Both the position numbers and the translations under genes were made by a program. A stretch of DNA of 64,000 bases from Corythucha ciliata. Its lineage: Eukaryota > Arthropoda > Insecta > Hemiptera > Tingidae. Location: assembly GCA_038030265.1 (NCBI GenBank), contig CM075941.1, positions 10,974,001 to 11,038,000 on the forward strand, read 5' to 3'. The notes below the pieces were generated by a model. It was not told where the DNA came from. It saw only the letters and a list, made by a program, of their open reading frames with translations, and searched no databases. Shown here piece after piece: positions 1 to 10,743 of the stretch. Positions within the stretch are counted from its first letter, which is position 1. Every line of letters begins with the position of its first letter.

Positions 1-92
1 TGGTCATAAGTCAAATGGGTGAAAACAGAAAAATTGTCAAGAAGACGGGAGAATTAACGAGAAATATGAGAAGACTGTCGGCTAGCAGCTGA
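1..92 (+). pseudogene. TRUB2: Duplicate 3' end of the TRUB2 last exon (gene continues left of window)
   Basis: The first 92 bases encode the last 30 or so residues of the TRUB2-like protein found complete at 17331-18526, ending at the same TGA stop (90-92). The match to 18435-18526 looks exact and continues into the downstream flank, so this is a duplicated gene end and not a chance similarity. Whether the upstream exons exist to the left of the window cannot be seen, so this could be a full second gene, a truncated copy, or a second haplotype wrongly placed in tandem by the assembly. I therefore label it a partial copy without claiming it is dead. Confidence 0.8.
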
Positions 93-840
93 AAATGGTA
101 TTAAACTTATTTTTTTCCAACCATTTTGGACACTTCCCGAATCCTGCAGAGGCCTGCAGTTCGCCGGAATAGTTAGAGGCCCAAAACGAGAATAATTCAG
201 CCTCAAAATCTGACTTTTTTAATAAAAAAAAACAGTCATTTCCGGAGCCATGTTTTCCAAGGAATTCAGAACTCAGCTAGAAACCCGTCAGTTTCACTAC
301 AGAAACCGGTTTAGTAATCAAACAAGAAAAATGTTATTTTGTAACATTAAAAATTGAATTTTTGGTATAAAAACAGGCTTTTCAACCCTCTAAAACTAAT
401 ACATGAGGTCAGAACACGATGCTAAAAATAGTCAATTCATCTCTAGAACTTAAATGTGCAAAACAAGCGTCGTTATCCGTCATAAAAATGACACGTTTGC
501 TGAGAAACTGTCGTTGTAACTTTCCGAATTTTCTGTCGAAAAATTGACAATTTTTGCCCCCTGAAAGTGACACTTAAAGGCGCCAAACTCGAAATGTTGG
601 TCCCCTGGGACATCTTAGGCTCATACAACTGCGGTAATTTCAGCCCCTCAAACTGGACCTTTCCATCCTAGAGACCCGGAGGCCTGTAAACTGACGAGTT
701 AAAGTACTCAACATCAACGGAGCTTTGAATCGCCATCAAAGAGGCAATGGTTTGGCTAGACAAACGTCTATGTAAGAATAGATGTACACTAATGTGTAAG
801 AGAATTAATTGTTATTCACGTAAACGCCAATTATGAGCGT
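93..840. other. Duplicated TRUB2 3' flank, no gene seen
   Basis: Noncoding sequence that is nearly identical to about 18527-19275 behind the complete TRUB2 gene. A candidate polyadenylation signal AATAAA lies at about 221-226. No open frame or RNA gene is supported here. Confidence 0.6.
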
Positions 841-1890
841 AACGTAGAGTACCTGTACCTACCGCGGGTGGCTGGACATATTCTCAATTTTCTGTCAATG
901 AGCAACTTTTCTCAAATTAACACCCAAATTAGCCATTTTTCTTTATTTTTACCGCAAATTAGAGTTTTTCCTCATTTTAGCCGCCAATTGTAGGTTTTTG
1001 TACATTTCAGACACGAATTAGAGTAGTTTCCCAATTTTCATCGCAAATTGCCTAACGTTTTTTCTGGATTTGGCCGGGGATTATCACTTTTTTCCCCCTT
1101 TCTAGCTCGAAGTTATACTATTAGAAGCCGCGAATTGACGTTTTCTCAAACGAATAAACGATTTTTTTTTGTTTTTCACTTTAGCCGCGGAGTAGGGATT
1201 TTTTTTTTCATATTAGCTGTAAATTAGCGATTTTTCTGAATTTTTGCAGCGAATTCGCATTTTTCCTGATTTTTGCCGCTAATGATCGACTTTCTCAATT
1301 TCATCCATAACTTATCCCTTTTTCTTAATTTTGGCTGTGAATTAGCGTTTTTTTTTTTTTCGCTTTTAGCTATTGAATCAGCGCTTTTTCTCAGTTTGAG
1401 CCACGAACTTGCCTCCTATCGTCTAGCCTCTAATTAGCGCTCTTTCTACACGTTATCCGAGGAAGGTTCAAGAAACTCTAGCCACGAAGTACTTTTCTTA
1501 ATTTTAGCCGTAATTTAGTGTTTTTTCTCGCTTGTTTCCGTGAATCAGTTGCGTAGGAGCGACGAGGGCGGACCAGTTCGGGCCCTCTTCGAGAGGGTGC
1601 CACCGAAAAAGCGATGGAAAATTGAGGATTTTTAGGTGAAAAGGAGTTTTGGTACGCGGTTGGACAAAGCAATGTTGGCTCCTTTCGACGTTTTTCGGTC
1701 CGTCTGACCCAGGTCGCGGATTGGGTGTAGCTGAAAATCATATTTAGCCCACAAAAGCGCTATTCTGATGCCTCAAATTGAGAGAAATCGCGCTTTCTTG
1801 GGGTAACTTTACGGATAAAATAGAGAAAATACGCCGATCCTCAATTGTTTTAGGTCCTTAATCGGGTATAGACGAGAAAGAGTTGTGAGT
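840..1890. repeat. Degenerate subrepeat array, fold-back family 1, copy A
   Basis: Units of about 30 bp such as TTTCTCAATTTTAGCCGCGA, each followed by AATTAGCG-like text, recur with many substitutions from about 890 to 1530. A non-repeated module follows (about 1535-1740, containing GTTTTGGTACGCGGTTGGAC), and then text in the opposite sense. The same order occurs at 19275-20330 (copy B), and the same units build the arms of the palindromic element at 12699-16957. The array ends where the LINE begins, so the LINE inserted into it before the block was duplicated. Confidence 0.65.
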
Positions 1891-2017
1891 GCCTCTCGTC
1901 GCTAAATTATCAGTTCTTAGTGAATTAACTCTTTTCTTCTCTTCTCTTCGCGATCAAAAAAAAAAAAAAAAAATTAGTGACGATTCGTCCTCTGGTGAGG
2001 GGAGTCCTCTCGTCACC

Positions 2018-3206
2018 ATGAGCTTTACAGAAACCACGCCACCTTGCAATACAGCACAAGACGTAATGAACGTTATTCTTGGAGACTCAACCCAAAAAAC
2101 AGATGTCTATATCACTTCTGATAACGACGACACACCGTTTGGTAAGCCAAAACATGCAGCTAAACGACAAAAGCTAATCCACAATAACAACCTGCCTTTA
2201 ACGAATTCTTTCGGGCCCTTGTCCCAATTGCCCAGCTCACAACCAACCGCAGCTTCGACTGATTCAACAGTAAAAGAATCCAAACCGCCACCAATTTTTT
2301 GTACGGGACATCACTAATATAAATAAACTCCTGGAGGTCACTCGATCGCTGAACCTCGGCGAATTCAAGTATCACTCCACTCATGATAAAGTTAAATTTA
2401 CCTTCGACACGATAGACGGCTACAGGGGTATGATAAAGTACCTCTCCGAGAACAAAACTCAGTACTATACCTACCAATCGTACTCTGAAAGGGCCTTCCG
2501 AGTTGTCGTACGGGGCCTCCATCACTCCTGCGATACAAAATATATTGGCGAAGAGTTAAAGAACCTTGGGTATAATTCTCGACAAATAGTGCCCGTTCTT
2601 CATCCAGTCAGCAAACTTCCGCTTCCGCTCTTCTTTGTCGACCTAGAACCACACGTCAAAAACGCCGAAATCTTTCACCTCACAAAACTGTGCCACGCCA
2701 TTGTCAGAATTGAAACCCCTCGACCTAAAAAGTCAGTCATACAATGCACCAAGTGCCAAGAATACGGGCATAGCAAACATTTTTGTCACCAGCAGCCACG
2801 TTGCGTCAAGTGCAGCATGCTTCATCCCACCGAACAATGCACTAAACCCGCCTCAGAACTACCAACTTGTACAAATTGTGGAGGGTCACACACGGCCAAT
2901 TATAAACTGTGTCCGGTGCACACGCGATTGCAAAAATCCCAAAACCCTATGCAACAGATTAAAATCACTCCTCCTCCCCCAACCTGCGGGCCCTCCTCCT
3001 CTCCATCGTTCCCCCCTTTGCACCGTCGTCCTCCACCTGTCAGAACTAATGCATTTCCCCCTGTACAGTCATATGCCGAAGATACTCAACAAGATACCAC
3101 CATTAACCTACTTACCAAAAGAATAGAAAGCCTAATAACCATCATACAGCCCCTGGTTCAGACCCTAACCCAAATTACTCAATATCAATGGATAATAACA
3201 TTGATA
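2018..3206 (+). pseudogene. LINE ORF1 (gag-like, zinc-knuckle) with frameshift
   Basis: Compared with the intact ORF1 at 20446-21633, this copy has six instead of five T residues at about 2296-2301, which shifts the frame after about 93 codons. The downstream frame (about 2320-3206) still encodes the nucleic-acid-binding part, with three cysteine knuckles beginning CTKCQEYGHSKHFC. Near the end, 11 bases present in the other copy are missing between two short direct repeats (CAAATTA), which changes the C-terminus and removes the normal stop. The product would have bound the element RNA. Confidence 0.8.
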
Positions 3207-3708
3207 TGCGATCCCTCAACGTCTGCACGTGGAATGCCCGTGGCATAGCCAATAAACTATTCGAACTCGTCTATTTCTTGCATACAAATCAAATAGACGT
3301 TCTTCTTGCTACTGAAACAAAACTTATCAATGGTCACCCATTCTACATTGAGGGCTATAAATGCTACAGAGCGGATCATCCTAGCGGACATCGCGAAGGT
3401 GGATCGTTGATACTAATTAAGCAATCTATAAATCACGATGAGCTACCAATTATCCAGGAAACACGAGTACAAGTGGCTAGAGTCTCTGTCTATGTTGGCA
3501 ACCAAAAATTCCAACTTGCTTCATTCTACTCTCCCCCCAGCCATAGACTCCAACCAAGCGACTTTGTTGGCGTTATTCATGAGTTCGGCGGTAGATTCCT
3601 GATGGGAGGTGACTTTAATTCGAAGCACCCCAGCTTTGGCTCTAATGTATCAAACCCACGAGGAGACCTACTTCGCCAAATCGTGCACCGCTTCAACATC
3701 AAGGTGAT
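3188..3708 (+). pseudogene. LINE ORF2 N-terminal endonuclease domain, interrupted
   Basis: The frame from ATG 3188 encodes an apurinic/apyrimidinic-type endonuclease: an N-terminal CTWNARGIANK segment, an ETKL segment with the conserved Glu, and MGGDFNSKHP with the catalytic Asp and Asn. This stretch is intact here, whereas copy 2 has two small deletions in it. The domain is cut at about 3708 by the palindromic insert and resumes from about 3970 (PIVIPDLSSDHFPTL, containing the SDH motif) before the element ends at 4186. In the family the domain nicks target DNA to prime reverse transcription. Confidence 0.8.
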
Positions 3709-3970
3709 AATGAATTATTAGGCCGGAAGTGTGGGAGCATCCATCAATTTGATGAGAAAAGAAAAGCTCACTCCCACTAAAAAATGTTTTATTTCGTGAC
3801 CGCGGTTTCAGCTTAACGCCATCTTCAAACGAGCCAACGAAAAAACAACAACAGTTGTTGCAGCAGTTGTTGTTTTTTCGTTGGCTCGTTTGAAGATGGC
3901 GTTAAGCTGAAACCGCGGTCACGAAATAAAACATTTTTTAGTGGGAGTGAGCTTTTCTTTTCTCATCAAA
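3709..3970. mobile_element. Palindromic (fold-back) insertion in LINE copy 1
   Basis: Positions 3749-3969 form a nearly perfect inverted repeat with arms of about 105 bp meeting at about 3859 in a CAACAACAGTTGTTG-type centre. About 40 bp of unrelated sequence precedes the left arm. The insert is flanked by an 11-bp direct repeat, ATCAAGGTGAT (3698-3708 and 3970-3980), which occurs only once in the uninterrupted LINE copy near 22123. That is the footprint of insertion with target-site duplication. There is no coding capacity. A cloning or assembly hairpin artefact is possible but would not easily create the target duplication. Confidence 0.75.
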
Positions 3971-4186
3971 TCAAGGTGATACATCCCATTGAGCCCACCT
4001 ACTATCCTGATAGACAGCACATCACCCCTGATGTCCTGGACTTCTTCCTAGGGAAAGGGATCGACCACCTAACTAACCAACCCATAGTTATACCGGACCT
4101 CAGTTCCGACCACTTCCCAACCCTCCTCAGGTTTGGCCATTCCCACCTCACCAGAGCCCGTGGGAACACACTGATAAGATACCCCT

Positions 4187-4400
4187 GCAACGGACGGGAG
4201 GGGGGTCGAGGAATCATATGGTTCAAATCATCGATGATAGTAGCGAGGTATCGAAGATCACATCGCAGTGAGGGTGCTTCACTATGAACAGTCCCATACA
4301 ATTATTGATGTTTGTTCTTCATCGATGTTTCATCGGGGCATCGCTCATCGAGGTATCGCAGTGAAGGTGATTCACTATGAACGCACCCTTACGTATTCGT
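4187..4400. repeat. Short direct-repeat (minisatellite-like) patch
   Basis: A unit containing ATCGCAGTGAGGGTGCTTCA (about 4263-4300) recurs with changes at about 4346-4390 (TATCGCAGTGAAGGTGATTC), interspersed with several CATCG/CGATG words and two CGAGGTATCG words. It begins exactly where homology to the other LINE copy ends, so it marks the breakpoint of the truncation. No gene is supported. Confidence 0.5.
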
Positions 4401-4709
4401 TGCGTTAATACAAAAAACCAAGAATTTGACTTCACAAAACAATTTACTGTGTCACCAAAAATAGCTCCACACGTTGTCAAACGACGTAAAAACTTCTCCG
4501 TTTTCCCAGCTTTCCAACGGTGTACTCGAAAGTGGAATTATCTCCCTTCTTTGACGAGAAAATTCGAAAAGAAGCGAAAAAGTCACACATTTTAGGCTAA
4601 AAATGTGAATAATAACAGGTGCGAAAATTGATATGTTTGGCTCTCTTTCTTGAGAAATCCAAGCGCTGGCACAGTAAAAATTAAAATGTATTGCATTTGA
4701 AGAATAAAC

Positions 4710-4966
4710 AACAAATTAACAAAATGGACGAAGAGGTGTGCGACTTTAGGGCGTCTGCTGGTTTTTCATGGGGGCTGGGCTGGGATCGTCGGAGACCGAA
4801 ATCACCGTCGTGCTGGAAAATAATTTGTTCCCTCAGCTCTGGGTCCATTCCGTCAAGAAGTCGTGGCAATTCGACTTGCAGGAAATGCAGGTAGCCTTGC
4901 CCCGTTCCTTCGAAGAAGTGTGACGCCCTAAATTCGCACACCTCGTCGTCCATTTTATTAATTAAT
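4710..4966 (-). mobile_element. Tc1/mariner-type transposase remnant between inverted arms
   Basis: On the minus strand the frame at 4681-4953 contains YLHFLQVELPRLL followed by IIFQHDGDFG, which resembles the second-Asp region (FQHDGAPAH-like) of IS630/Tc1/mariner DDE transposases. The fragment is about 50 residues, far less than the family's roughly 340. It is bordered by inverted arms of about 40 bp (about 4720-4760 and 4921-4960), so both strands begin with a similar MD(D/E)EVC peptide. It is probably a deleted non-autonomous derivative. Family assignment is from one motif only. Confidence 0.5.
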
Positions 4967-5780
4967 TTGTTTGTTTTATTAATTAAAAATCTCTCGGATC
5001 AGACTCGTCAAGCTCAGCTTCTGTGCGCCTCAATTGGGCCTACTCATTACAGCAATCTAGCCTCATTTCTCGGCCCTGACAAACCTTTCTTCAATTACAA
5101 CGATCTCGTACAAAAATTAAGAGAAATGTTCATTCCAAAGCGAAACGTTGTCGTAAATCAACATTATTTTCTCAGTGTCACGCAGGAAGACAATCAAACG
5201 ATTGCTGAATTTGTTTGCAGCCTTCGTGAATCTTTAACCGATTGCGATTTCTTCGTTAAATGCCAATGTGACACCAACGTTTCCGTCTCCGACATTTTCT
5301 TGCGTGCCCAGTTCATTAGAGGGTTAAAAGGCAACTGGATTCGTGAACAACTTTTGCAATCGACCTCCATCAACTTCGATGAAATCATTTCCAATGCCGT
5401 CGCTCTCGAAGCATCACGGATTGAGAGCCAAAAATGTTCAATTTCTCCCGGATTTTCCTCATACAGTGATTCGAGTGATACTTTCAAGGTATTCAACCAG
5501 CCTCATCGCGGAATTAGTAAAAACCAGCGCAAAGATGAACGGCAACATGTTTCCCAAAACAAAAACGGCAACAAGACACGAACGGAACGAAGTCACTCTC
5601 CGACTCGAAGACGAAAGAATATCGACTACCACGCACTGGGAATTAACAATCTATGTCTGAACTGCGGCAGATCGAACCACAGGTCACATGAATGCTACAC
5701 CGATCGAGAAAGTCTAATTTGCAAAGCCTGTCACAAGAAAGGTCACGTATCTAAAGTCTGTATAAAAACGCTTCTGCAGA
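4967..5780 (+). pseudogene. Gypsy 1 gag-like region with zinc knuckles
   Basis: The frame encodes a retrotransposon gag capsid-like region (about residues 10-150, including IAEFVCSLRESLTDC and FLRAQFIRGLKGNWIREQL) followed by a basic linker and two knuckles, CLNCGRSNHRSHEC and CKACHKKGHVSKVC (about nucleotides 5652-5761). The N-terminus is missing, since the open frame starts inside recognisable gag sequence next to the transposase scrap. The frame runs on into the protease, a gag-pol fusion typical of one Gypsy group. Confidence 0.75.
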
Positions 5781-5879
5781 CCAGACGACAGCGTTTAGCA
5801 TCGAATCAACACCTCGACGAGTTAAATGACAGCGATTCAAACCAGGGGTTCGGTATCGTAAACTTCATAGAACCAGTGG

Positions 5880-6135
5880 TAATCGACCTGTTTGAAGTGA
5901 CACCTCACCCAGACAAGTACATCGTAACGGTTAAACTCAACGGTGTGTGTCAGAATTTTGAAGTCGACTCAGGTGCAAAATATTCCCTCATATCCGCCGA
6001 TGATTTTGCCTCACTTGATTTGGGTCTACAATTACAACCACCCGACCTACCTTCGCTCAGACAGTTTTTCAAATTTCGAGCGAAGCGATCACGTACGAAA
6101 CAATCGCCTCTGAAACATCTCGTGACCCGGAACTA
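5880..6135 (+). pseudogene. Gypsy 1 aspartic protease start, truncated
   Basis: The sequence FEVDSGAKYSLISADDF at about 5959-6009 is a retroviral-type aspartic protease active site, with DSG in place of the more common DTG. About 35 residues later the frame loses homology and soon stops at 6136, because a deletion joins it to pre-integrase sequence in another frame. Confidence 0.7.
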
Positions 6136-6801
6136 GGACCACTTCTACGCCGTCTACAATCCGGACGGTCCGACGAACCATACACAATTGACAACGGCAT
6201 CCTCTTTCGGCAAGATCGAGTATTCGTCCCTACACAACTTCGAAAACAACTGTTGAATGAGCTTCACGCTACCCATATCGGCGTGGTTAAAATGAAACAG
6301 CTCGCTCGACGATATGTATACTGGCCGAAGATAGATCTCGATATTGAACGCCTCGTCAAATATTTTGAAAAATGTGCCCTAACCCGACACAGCCCTGCTA
6401 AAGCTCCAGTACATCCCTGGTACGAACCGGAGGAAAATTGGGAACGCTTACATATTGATTATGCAGGCCCATTCGAAAATAACTATTTCTTAATTACCGT
6501 CGATGCTAAATCGAAATGGGCCGAAGTACGAATATCGAAGACTCCCCCATCAACAGCGTCAACTGTTACTATGCTTGATGATATTTTCTCAACGCATGGC
6601 TACCCATCAGTCCTCGTTTCAGATAACGCCTCAATCTTCACTAGCGACCATTTCAAAATTTTCTGCAAAAATCACGGCATTTTTCAAAAACTAACAGCAC
6701 CTGGCCACCCAGCAACTAATGGCTTAGCTGAAAAATTCGTTCAGACCCTAAAACAACCTCTTCGCACAGCTTCAAATGACCCTGTTCCCCTCTCAGAATA
6801 A
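6100..6801 (+). pseudogene. Gypsy 1 integrase
   Basis: A pre-integrase stretch (about 6100-6250, IDNGILFRQDRVFVP) leads into the zinc-binding and catalytic core. HATHIGVVKMKQLARRYVYW is the HHCC-region part, although the CPxC site is degenerate (KCALTRH). The core shows HIDYAGPF (first Asp), LVSDNASIF (second Asp) and HPATNGLAEKFVQTLK (the Glu region). In the family this enzyme inserts the cDNA into host DNA. A stop at 6799-6801 cuts the frame, which continues in pieces to 7451. Confidence 0.85.
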
Positions 6802-6819
6802 TTGAAACGTACCATGCAA

Positions 6820-7451
6820 CGCTACTGGGTTACGCCTTTAGCATGTGGAAAGTCACCAGCTGAATTGTACTTGAATCGTCGGTTAAGAATACGATTCGAC
6901 GCTATCAAACCCAACTTGAAAACAAAAAAAATGCTATCGTCACATTGCCACAGCTATTCGAACTTTTAAAGTGGGAGAATAGAGTCCAGACACGGACGCA
7001 CATCAATAACCGCAGCACATGGCGATTCGGGACCGTCAGTCAGAAGCTAGGACAGCGCCATTACATTGTCTTACTAGACACAGGCAGAGAACTGAAGCGA
7101 CATATTGACCAATTACGAGCAACCCTGGTTCCCCAAAAGACTTCCACACAAGATTTTCAGTCGGATTCGTCACCTCAGCCTCCTTCGCAAATATTAGGAG
7201 TCCCTTTTCCAACGTCCAAAAATCTACCCAACTCTCCACGATCACCGCCGTTCGAACATCAAATCGGCTCTCCGACACGGTCCCATCGGACTTCCTCGCC
7301 GGATCTACAATCGACGCCTAGTGCCGAGCAACAAGATGAAGAATTGGCACCTCAAACATTACCCAGTTCACCGCGTCCGGAACATTATCTTCGTCGCTCT
7401 ACTAGGAACAGGCGACCGCCCCGTTATTTAAACGATTACGTCATTAATTAG
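6820..7451 (+). pseudogene. Gypsy 1 pol C-terminal tail
   Basis: After the stop at 6801 the sequence still encodes the post-core integrase region (LACGKSPAELYLNRRLRIRF-like, about 6835-6900). After another break comes a tail with LLDTGRELKRHIDQLRA, typical of the C-terminal SH3-like fold, then a Pro/Ser-rich end with YLRRSTRNRRPPRYLNDY. The last open stretch is 6945-7451. Confidence 0.75.
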
Positions 7452-7824
7452 AAAAACAAAAAGTGGGGGAGATTGTCATGTTTTTATTTTCATATGTTCA
7501 TTATGATTTATCAAAACATTCGAAATATACAAAGGAAGTTTCTAAACGCGGTTCTAAGATTAACGTGTAAAAAGACACAACAGCATCCTATGTGGATCAT
7601 CAGGCGGAGCTTTATGAAATCGGATTCGTCTTCTGGAACTTTCTTCCCCCTTTGTAAATTGATTAGAAGATCCGTTTTCTGAAAATGTTTGATTTGGTCA
7701 ATGTGTCGTTTGTATTGTCGATTTTCACACTGAATGCTGTAATGCAAGTCCCCACAGGGGTCGTATTCATCGTTTTTAAGGCATTTTTTACGGTTCCAAC
7801 ACAACGTTCGCCGCTTGACCGTTC

Positions 7825-8261
7825 TTAGAAGAATGATACGGTGAAATTCGCTTGTGATTTAAATTCGTCCGACGTGAATTCTGGGCCGTTATCCGAGACT
7901 ACTGTGACAGGAACGCCGTACGAAGAGAACAATCGGTCAAGTATACCAATTGTGGCAGAAGAAGTGGTTGAATTTACCACAAAGACTTCGAACCATTTGC
8001 TGTAAGCGTCCACAACTACAAATAGCATGGAACCAGCAACTGGTCCAGTGTTAGTCGATATGTATGCGTTCCCATGGACCTTTCGGGTACTCCCAGTGAT
8101 GCCCTTGAAATTTCGGCGGAGCATGAGAATTCTTCGGCACAGGCGGAACATTTTCGTGCTCGAAGTTCAATGTCAGAATCAATGCCCGGCCAGTAAACGA
8201 ATGATCGAGCCATCCCTTTCATTTTAACGATTCCAAGGTGTCCAGAATGAAGATCATCCAA
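7825..8261 (-). pseudogene. Gypsy 2 integrase
   Basis: Two overlapping frames share the domain. One has HSGHLGIVKMKGMARSFVYW and KCSACAEE (zinc-binding part). The next has FVVVDAYSKWFEVF and VTVVSDNGPEFTSDEF, the first and second Asp regions of the DDE core. A frameshift lies at about 8050-8100. The Glu region is not recognisable before 7825; the tail resumes at about 7804. Confidence 0.8.
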
Positions 8262-8589
8262 AATTAAACCCTGGAGAGAAGGTGGAACGACTACGCGAGC
8301 TCAAACAGGAGACACCCAGAGGACAATGTATAGTCAACTTCAGGAGCTTTGAAGTTGTGGCGAGATAATTCCTGTCCCATTTCGAGAATTTATATTATTT
8401 TACCAAGGTGAGGGTCTTTCCGGGTTTCTTTTGATATTCTGTCGGCTCGAACGGGAAGCTGATCATAGAGCGAGCATGAAATTTCCAAATTCGTCCTCGT
8501 CATTTATTTTGTTGAGATAGTGGTTACTAGGTAGAGGGAATCTCGAGCAGTAAGTAATCAGCATTTACATTCTCCGACGATCTTTTGAA

Positions 8590-8985
8590 GACGACATGGA
8601 AATTAAAGTGAGACAGATAATCGGCGTAGTTAGCCATACGACTGATGCACAAAAATGGTAAGGACTTCTCGGGGTGTAAAATTTGGGTTGAAGGTTTATG
8701 GTCTATGATTAACGTAAATTTTCGAGCATAAACGTATTTGAAGAATCTTTGTACCGCCCAGACTATGGCTATAGTGCCTCCTTGTCGATTTGAGGATACC
8801 GCTGCTCTGTCGTGGTCATTGTCTGACTTGCGGAGGCAATTGGTCTTTCTCTTCCATCTGGCATTTTATGAGGCAAGACTGCTCCCAAGCCTGTCTTGCT
8901 CCCGTCAGTTGCTAAGAGAAGCGGAAGTGAAGGATCATATGTGTTCCTGATTTCGTCGTATGCTTCCTGCGCCTCCTTCGTCTAA
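8590..8985 (-). pseudogene. Gypsy 2 RNase H
   Basis: The minus strand between about 8945 and 8840 reads LLLATDGSKTGLGAVL, the RNase H first-Asp motif (normally TDAS). At about 8750-8690 it reads RKFTLIIDHKPS, the conserved TDHKPL-type motif. It lies between RT and integrase as expected. Frame breaks make it inactive. Confidence 0.75.
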
Positions 8986-8989
8986 TGAA

Positions 8990-9720
8990 AGTGGCCTTCA
9001 CGAAGTATGTTTCGAGGAGGTCGATATCCTTCGTCGAAAGATCCGGGATGAACTAGCTATAATAGGTAGCTTTACCCAAAAGTAGTTGTAGCTCTTCGAT
9101 GGTAGTTGGCGTCGGAGCGTCGCGAATCGCAGCGATATGTTTGCCCGACTTGTGAGAATTCCATTAGTGTCAATTTTATGCCCGAGAAATTCGACTGAGT
9201 TAACGAAAAATATGCATTTGCTTCGGTCAAGTTTGAGGCCGTGCGTTTTGAGGCGATCAAACAATGCCTCTAAAACTTGAAACATGTCAGAAAAAGATTC
9301 ACCAAAGGCCAAAATGTCATCAAAGAAGACAAGCGTCTTTTTGAGACCACGTAGGATCTCCTCGATGCGACGTTGCCAAATAGCTGGTATATTAGCCGCC
9401 CCATAAACAGCGCGGTTAGGACGAATCAGACGATGTGTTGGAGTATTGAGTGTTAGAGCGTGGCTCGTCTACTGTAAGATGACTGTAAGCATCCGTTAAA
9501 TCTAGGTGACAAAACAATTTAGCTCCCTTAAGTTGGTTGAAAATATGTTCTGCTCGGGGAATGGGGTGCTCGTCAATGACCATTCGCTGATTAAGAGTGG
9601 GTTTATAGTTTCCAGTTATCCGGATTTTACCATTTTTCTTCGCAACTAAGTGGGTTGTAGACGCCCACTCGGAATGATCAACCCTTTCAAAAAAACCGGA
9701 TGCAAGTTTCGCGTCTATTA
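8990..9720 (-). pseudogene. Gypsy 2 reverse transcriptase
   Basis: On the minus strand LVFFDDILAFGES at about 9295-9335 is the catalytic box, with FFDD in place of the usual YxDD. It is followed by LKTHGLKLDRSKCIFF and VEFLGHKID, the thumb-side motifs. Upstream pieces between 9340 and 9720 (for example a region reading as KKNGKIRITGNYKPTLN, about 9590-9640) are the fingers/palm. Several frame breaks are present. Confidence 0.8.
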
Positions 9721-9789
9721 ATTTTTATACTCTTCTCGTAGAGCATAGCCGGCTGAGGAAGAAAAAAGTTCATCATAGGCTTGGAGAAG

Positions 9790-10257
9790 TTAATTTAATT
9801 TTACTTGTTCCGGGGACGGGAGAGTAGATTCTGAGACCGATAAATTGTGTACTTGATGGGGAATGGAGAAAATTTGTGAAAAATTGATCTCTTGGACGAA
9901 GTGGGGAATCCATTCGCGCCCGAAAAGAGAACCAAAGTTGCCTTCTACAACGTAAAGATCAAGGTTTACGGGTTTGCAATTAATGGTTACGTCGACGGGG
10001 ATGAGACCGAGGCACGATATGTGTCGGCCGGTGTAGCTGGAAAATGTTCGATCGGATTGCTGCAAACTGAAATTTTGTTTAAGGGAACTGAGAGTTTCTA
10101 TGCTCATAATACTGCAAGGCGCGCCAGTGTCGAGCTCCATCCTGGTTTCAACTCCGTCAATGAGAAGAGAAATCAATTTTCTTTTGTTTGTCCCGGGGAT
10201 AAAGGTCACTAAGCCGATCAAAAGATTCTGTGGCGTCGTAATTCGGGGAAAAGTCAT
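9790..10257 (-). pseudogene. Gypsy 2 aspartic protease
   Basis: The minus-strand frame contains MELDTGAPCSIMSIETL, with the DTGA active-site motif, followed by LYVVEGNFGSLFGREWI, the usual GREW(I/L) end of Gypsy proteases. Length and motif order match the family. It is separated from gag by a frameshift. Confidence 0.8.
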
Positions 10258-10265
10258 CCAGAGAA

Positions 10266-10743
10266 TTGACTTTGTTTTTTGGTGGTTTTGAACGGCAAAT
10301 GGTGGAGATATGTCCCTTTTTTAACAGGCGTGACACTCGGCGGTACGAAATTTGCATTCAGAACGAGGATGGCAACCTCCGCAGCCGTAGCATCTTCGAC
10401 CAGTTCCCGCCATTACATTGGCGTTGTCTTTTATGGACGCACGTCTCTGGCGATTTTTAAGTTTTGGTTGAGTATAACCAAGTTTATTGGTAGGTTCGTG
10501 TTCCCACTCGGATCTATTTTTTTGAATTTGTGAGGTCGTTAGCAGCGTGGCCTCTAGAGTAGTCGCTATGTCAAATGTCGCAGGAAACGTGGCAGGATTC
10601 CTCGTGATGATTTCGTCACAGATTTCTTTCGAATTGTGGCCGTGAAGTAGCTGTTCTATCAATATCCGATCGAGAATCTCTCCGTACTCACAACGTTGTT
10701 GCTTTTGTTTTGAGCCGGAGGGTGAATTGAGAGATGGTTTCAT
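10266..10743 (-). pseudogene. Gypsy 2 gag-like region with zinc knuckles
   Basis: The frame 10321-10743 carries a gag C-terminal segment (EYGEILDRILIEQLLHG) and a knuckle CYGCGGCHPRSEC. A second knuckle, completed as KKGHISTICRS, continues in another frame to about 10270. The shift lies in or near the second knuckle. Confidence 0.75.

Larger units (their letters stand above)
1950..4186 (+). mobile_element. Jockey-like LINE, truncated copy 1
   Basis: This non-LTR retrotransposon begins with a short 5' leader including an A tract at about 1957-1973, then ORF1 from ATG 2018 and the start of ORF2 at 3188. It is nearly identical to 20380-22337 but stops abruptly at 4186, inside ORF2 just after the endonuclease domain; no reverse transcriptase remains. 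It carries an ORF1 frameshift, an 11-bp deletion near the ORF1 end, and a palindromic insertion at 3709-3970, so it is inactive. Assignment to the Jockey group rests on the ORF1 gag-like PRE_C2HC region with zinc knuckles and on the endonuclease motifs. Confidence 0.85.
4967..7470 (+). mobile_element. Ty3/Gypsy retrotransposon 1, internally deleted
   Basis: The order on + is a gag-like region with two zinc knuckles (4967-5780), a protease start (about 5960), integrase (about 6100-6801) and a C-terminal pol tail ending at 7451. Reverse transcriptase and RNase H are missing: protease sequence joins pre-integrase sequence at about 6060. The tail is followed by a purine-rich stretch (AAAAAGTGGGGGAGA, about 7457-7471) and TGTCATG, the expected polypurine tract and LTR start. 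No long terminal repeats could be paired. It meets a second Gypsy element in opposite orientation. Confidence 0.85.

Noticed and set aside
7477..7560. A complete LTR between the two Gypsy elements
   Set aside because: TGTCATG after a purine tract suggests an LTR start, but no matching repeat was found at the other end of either element.
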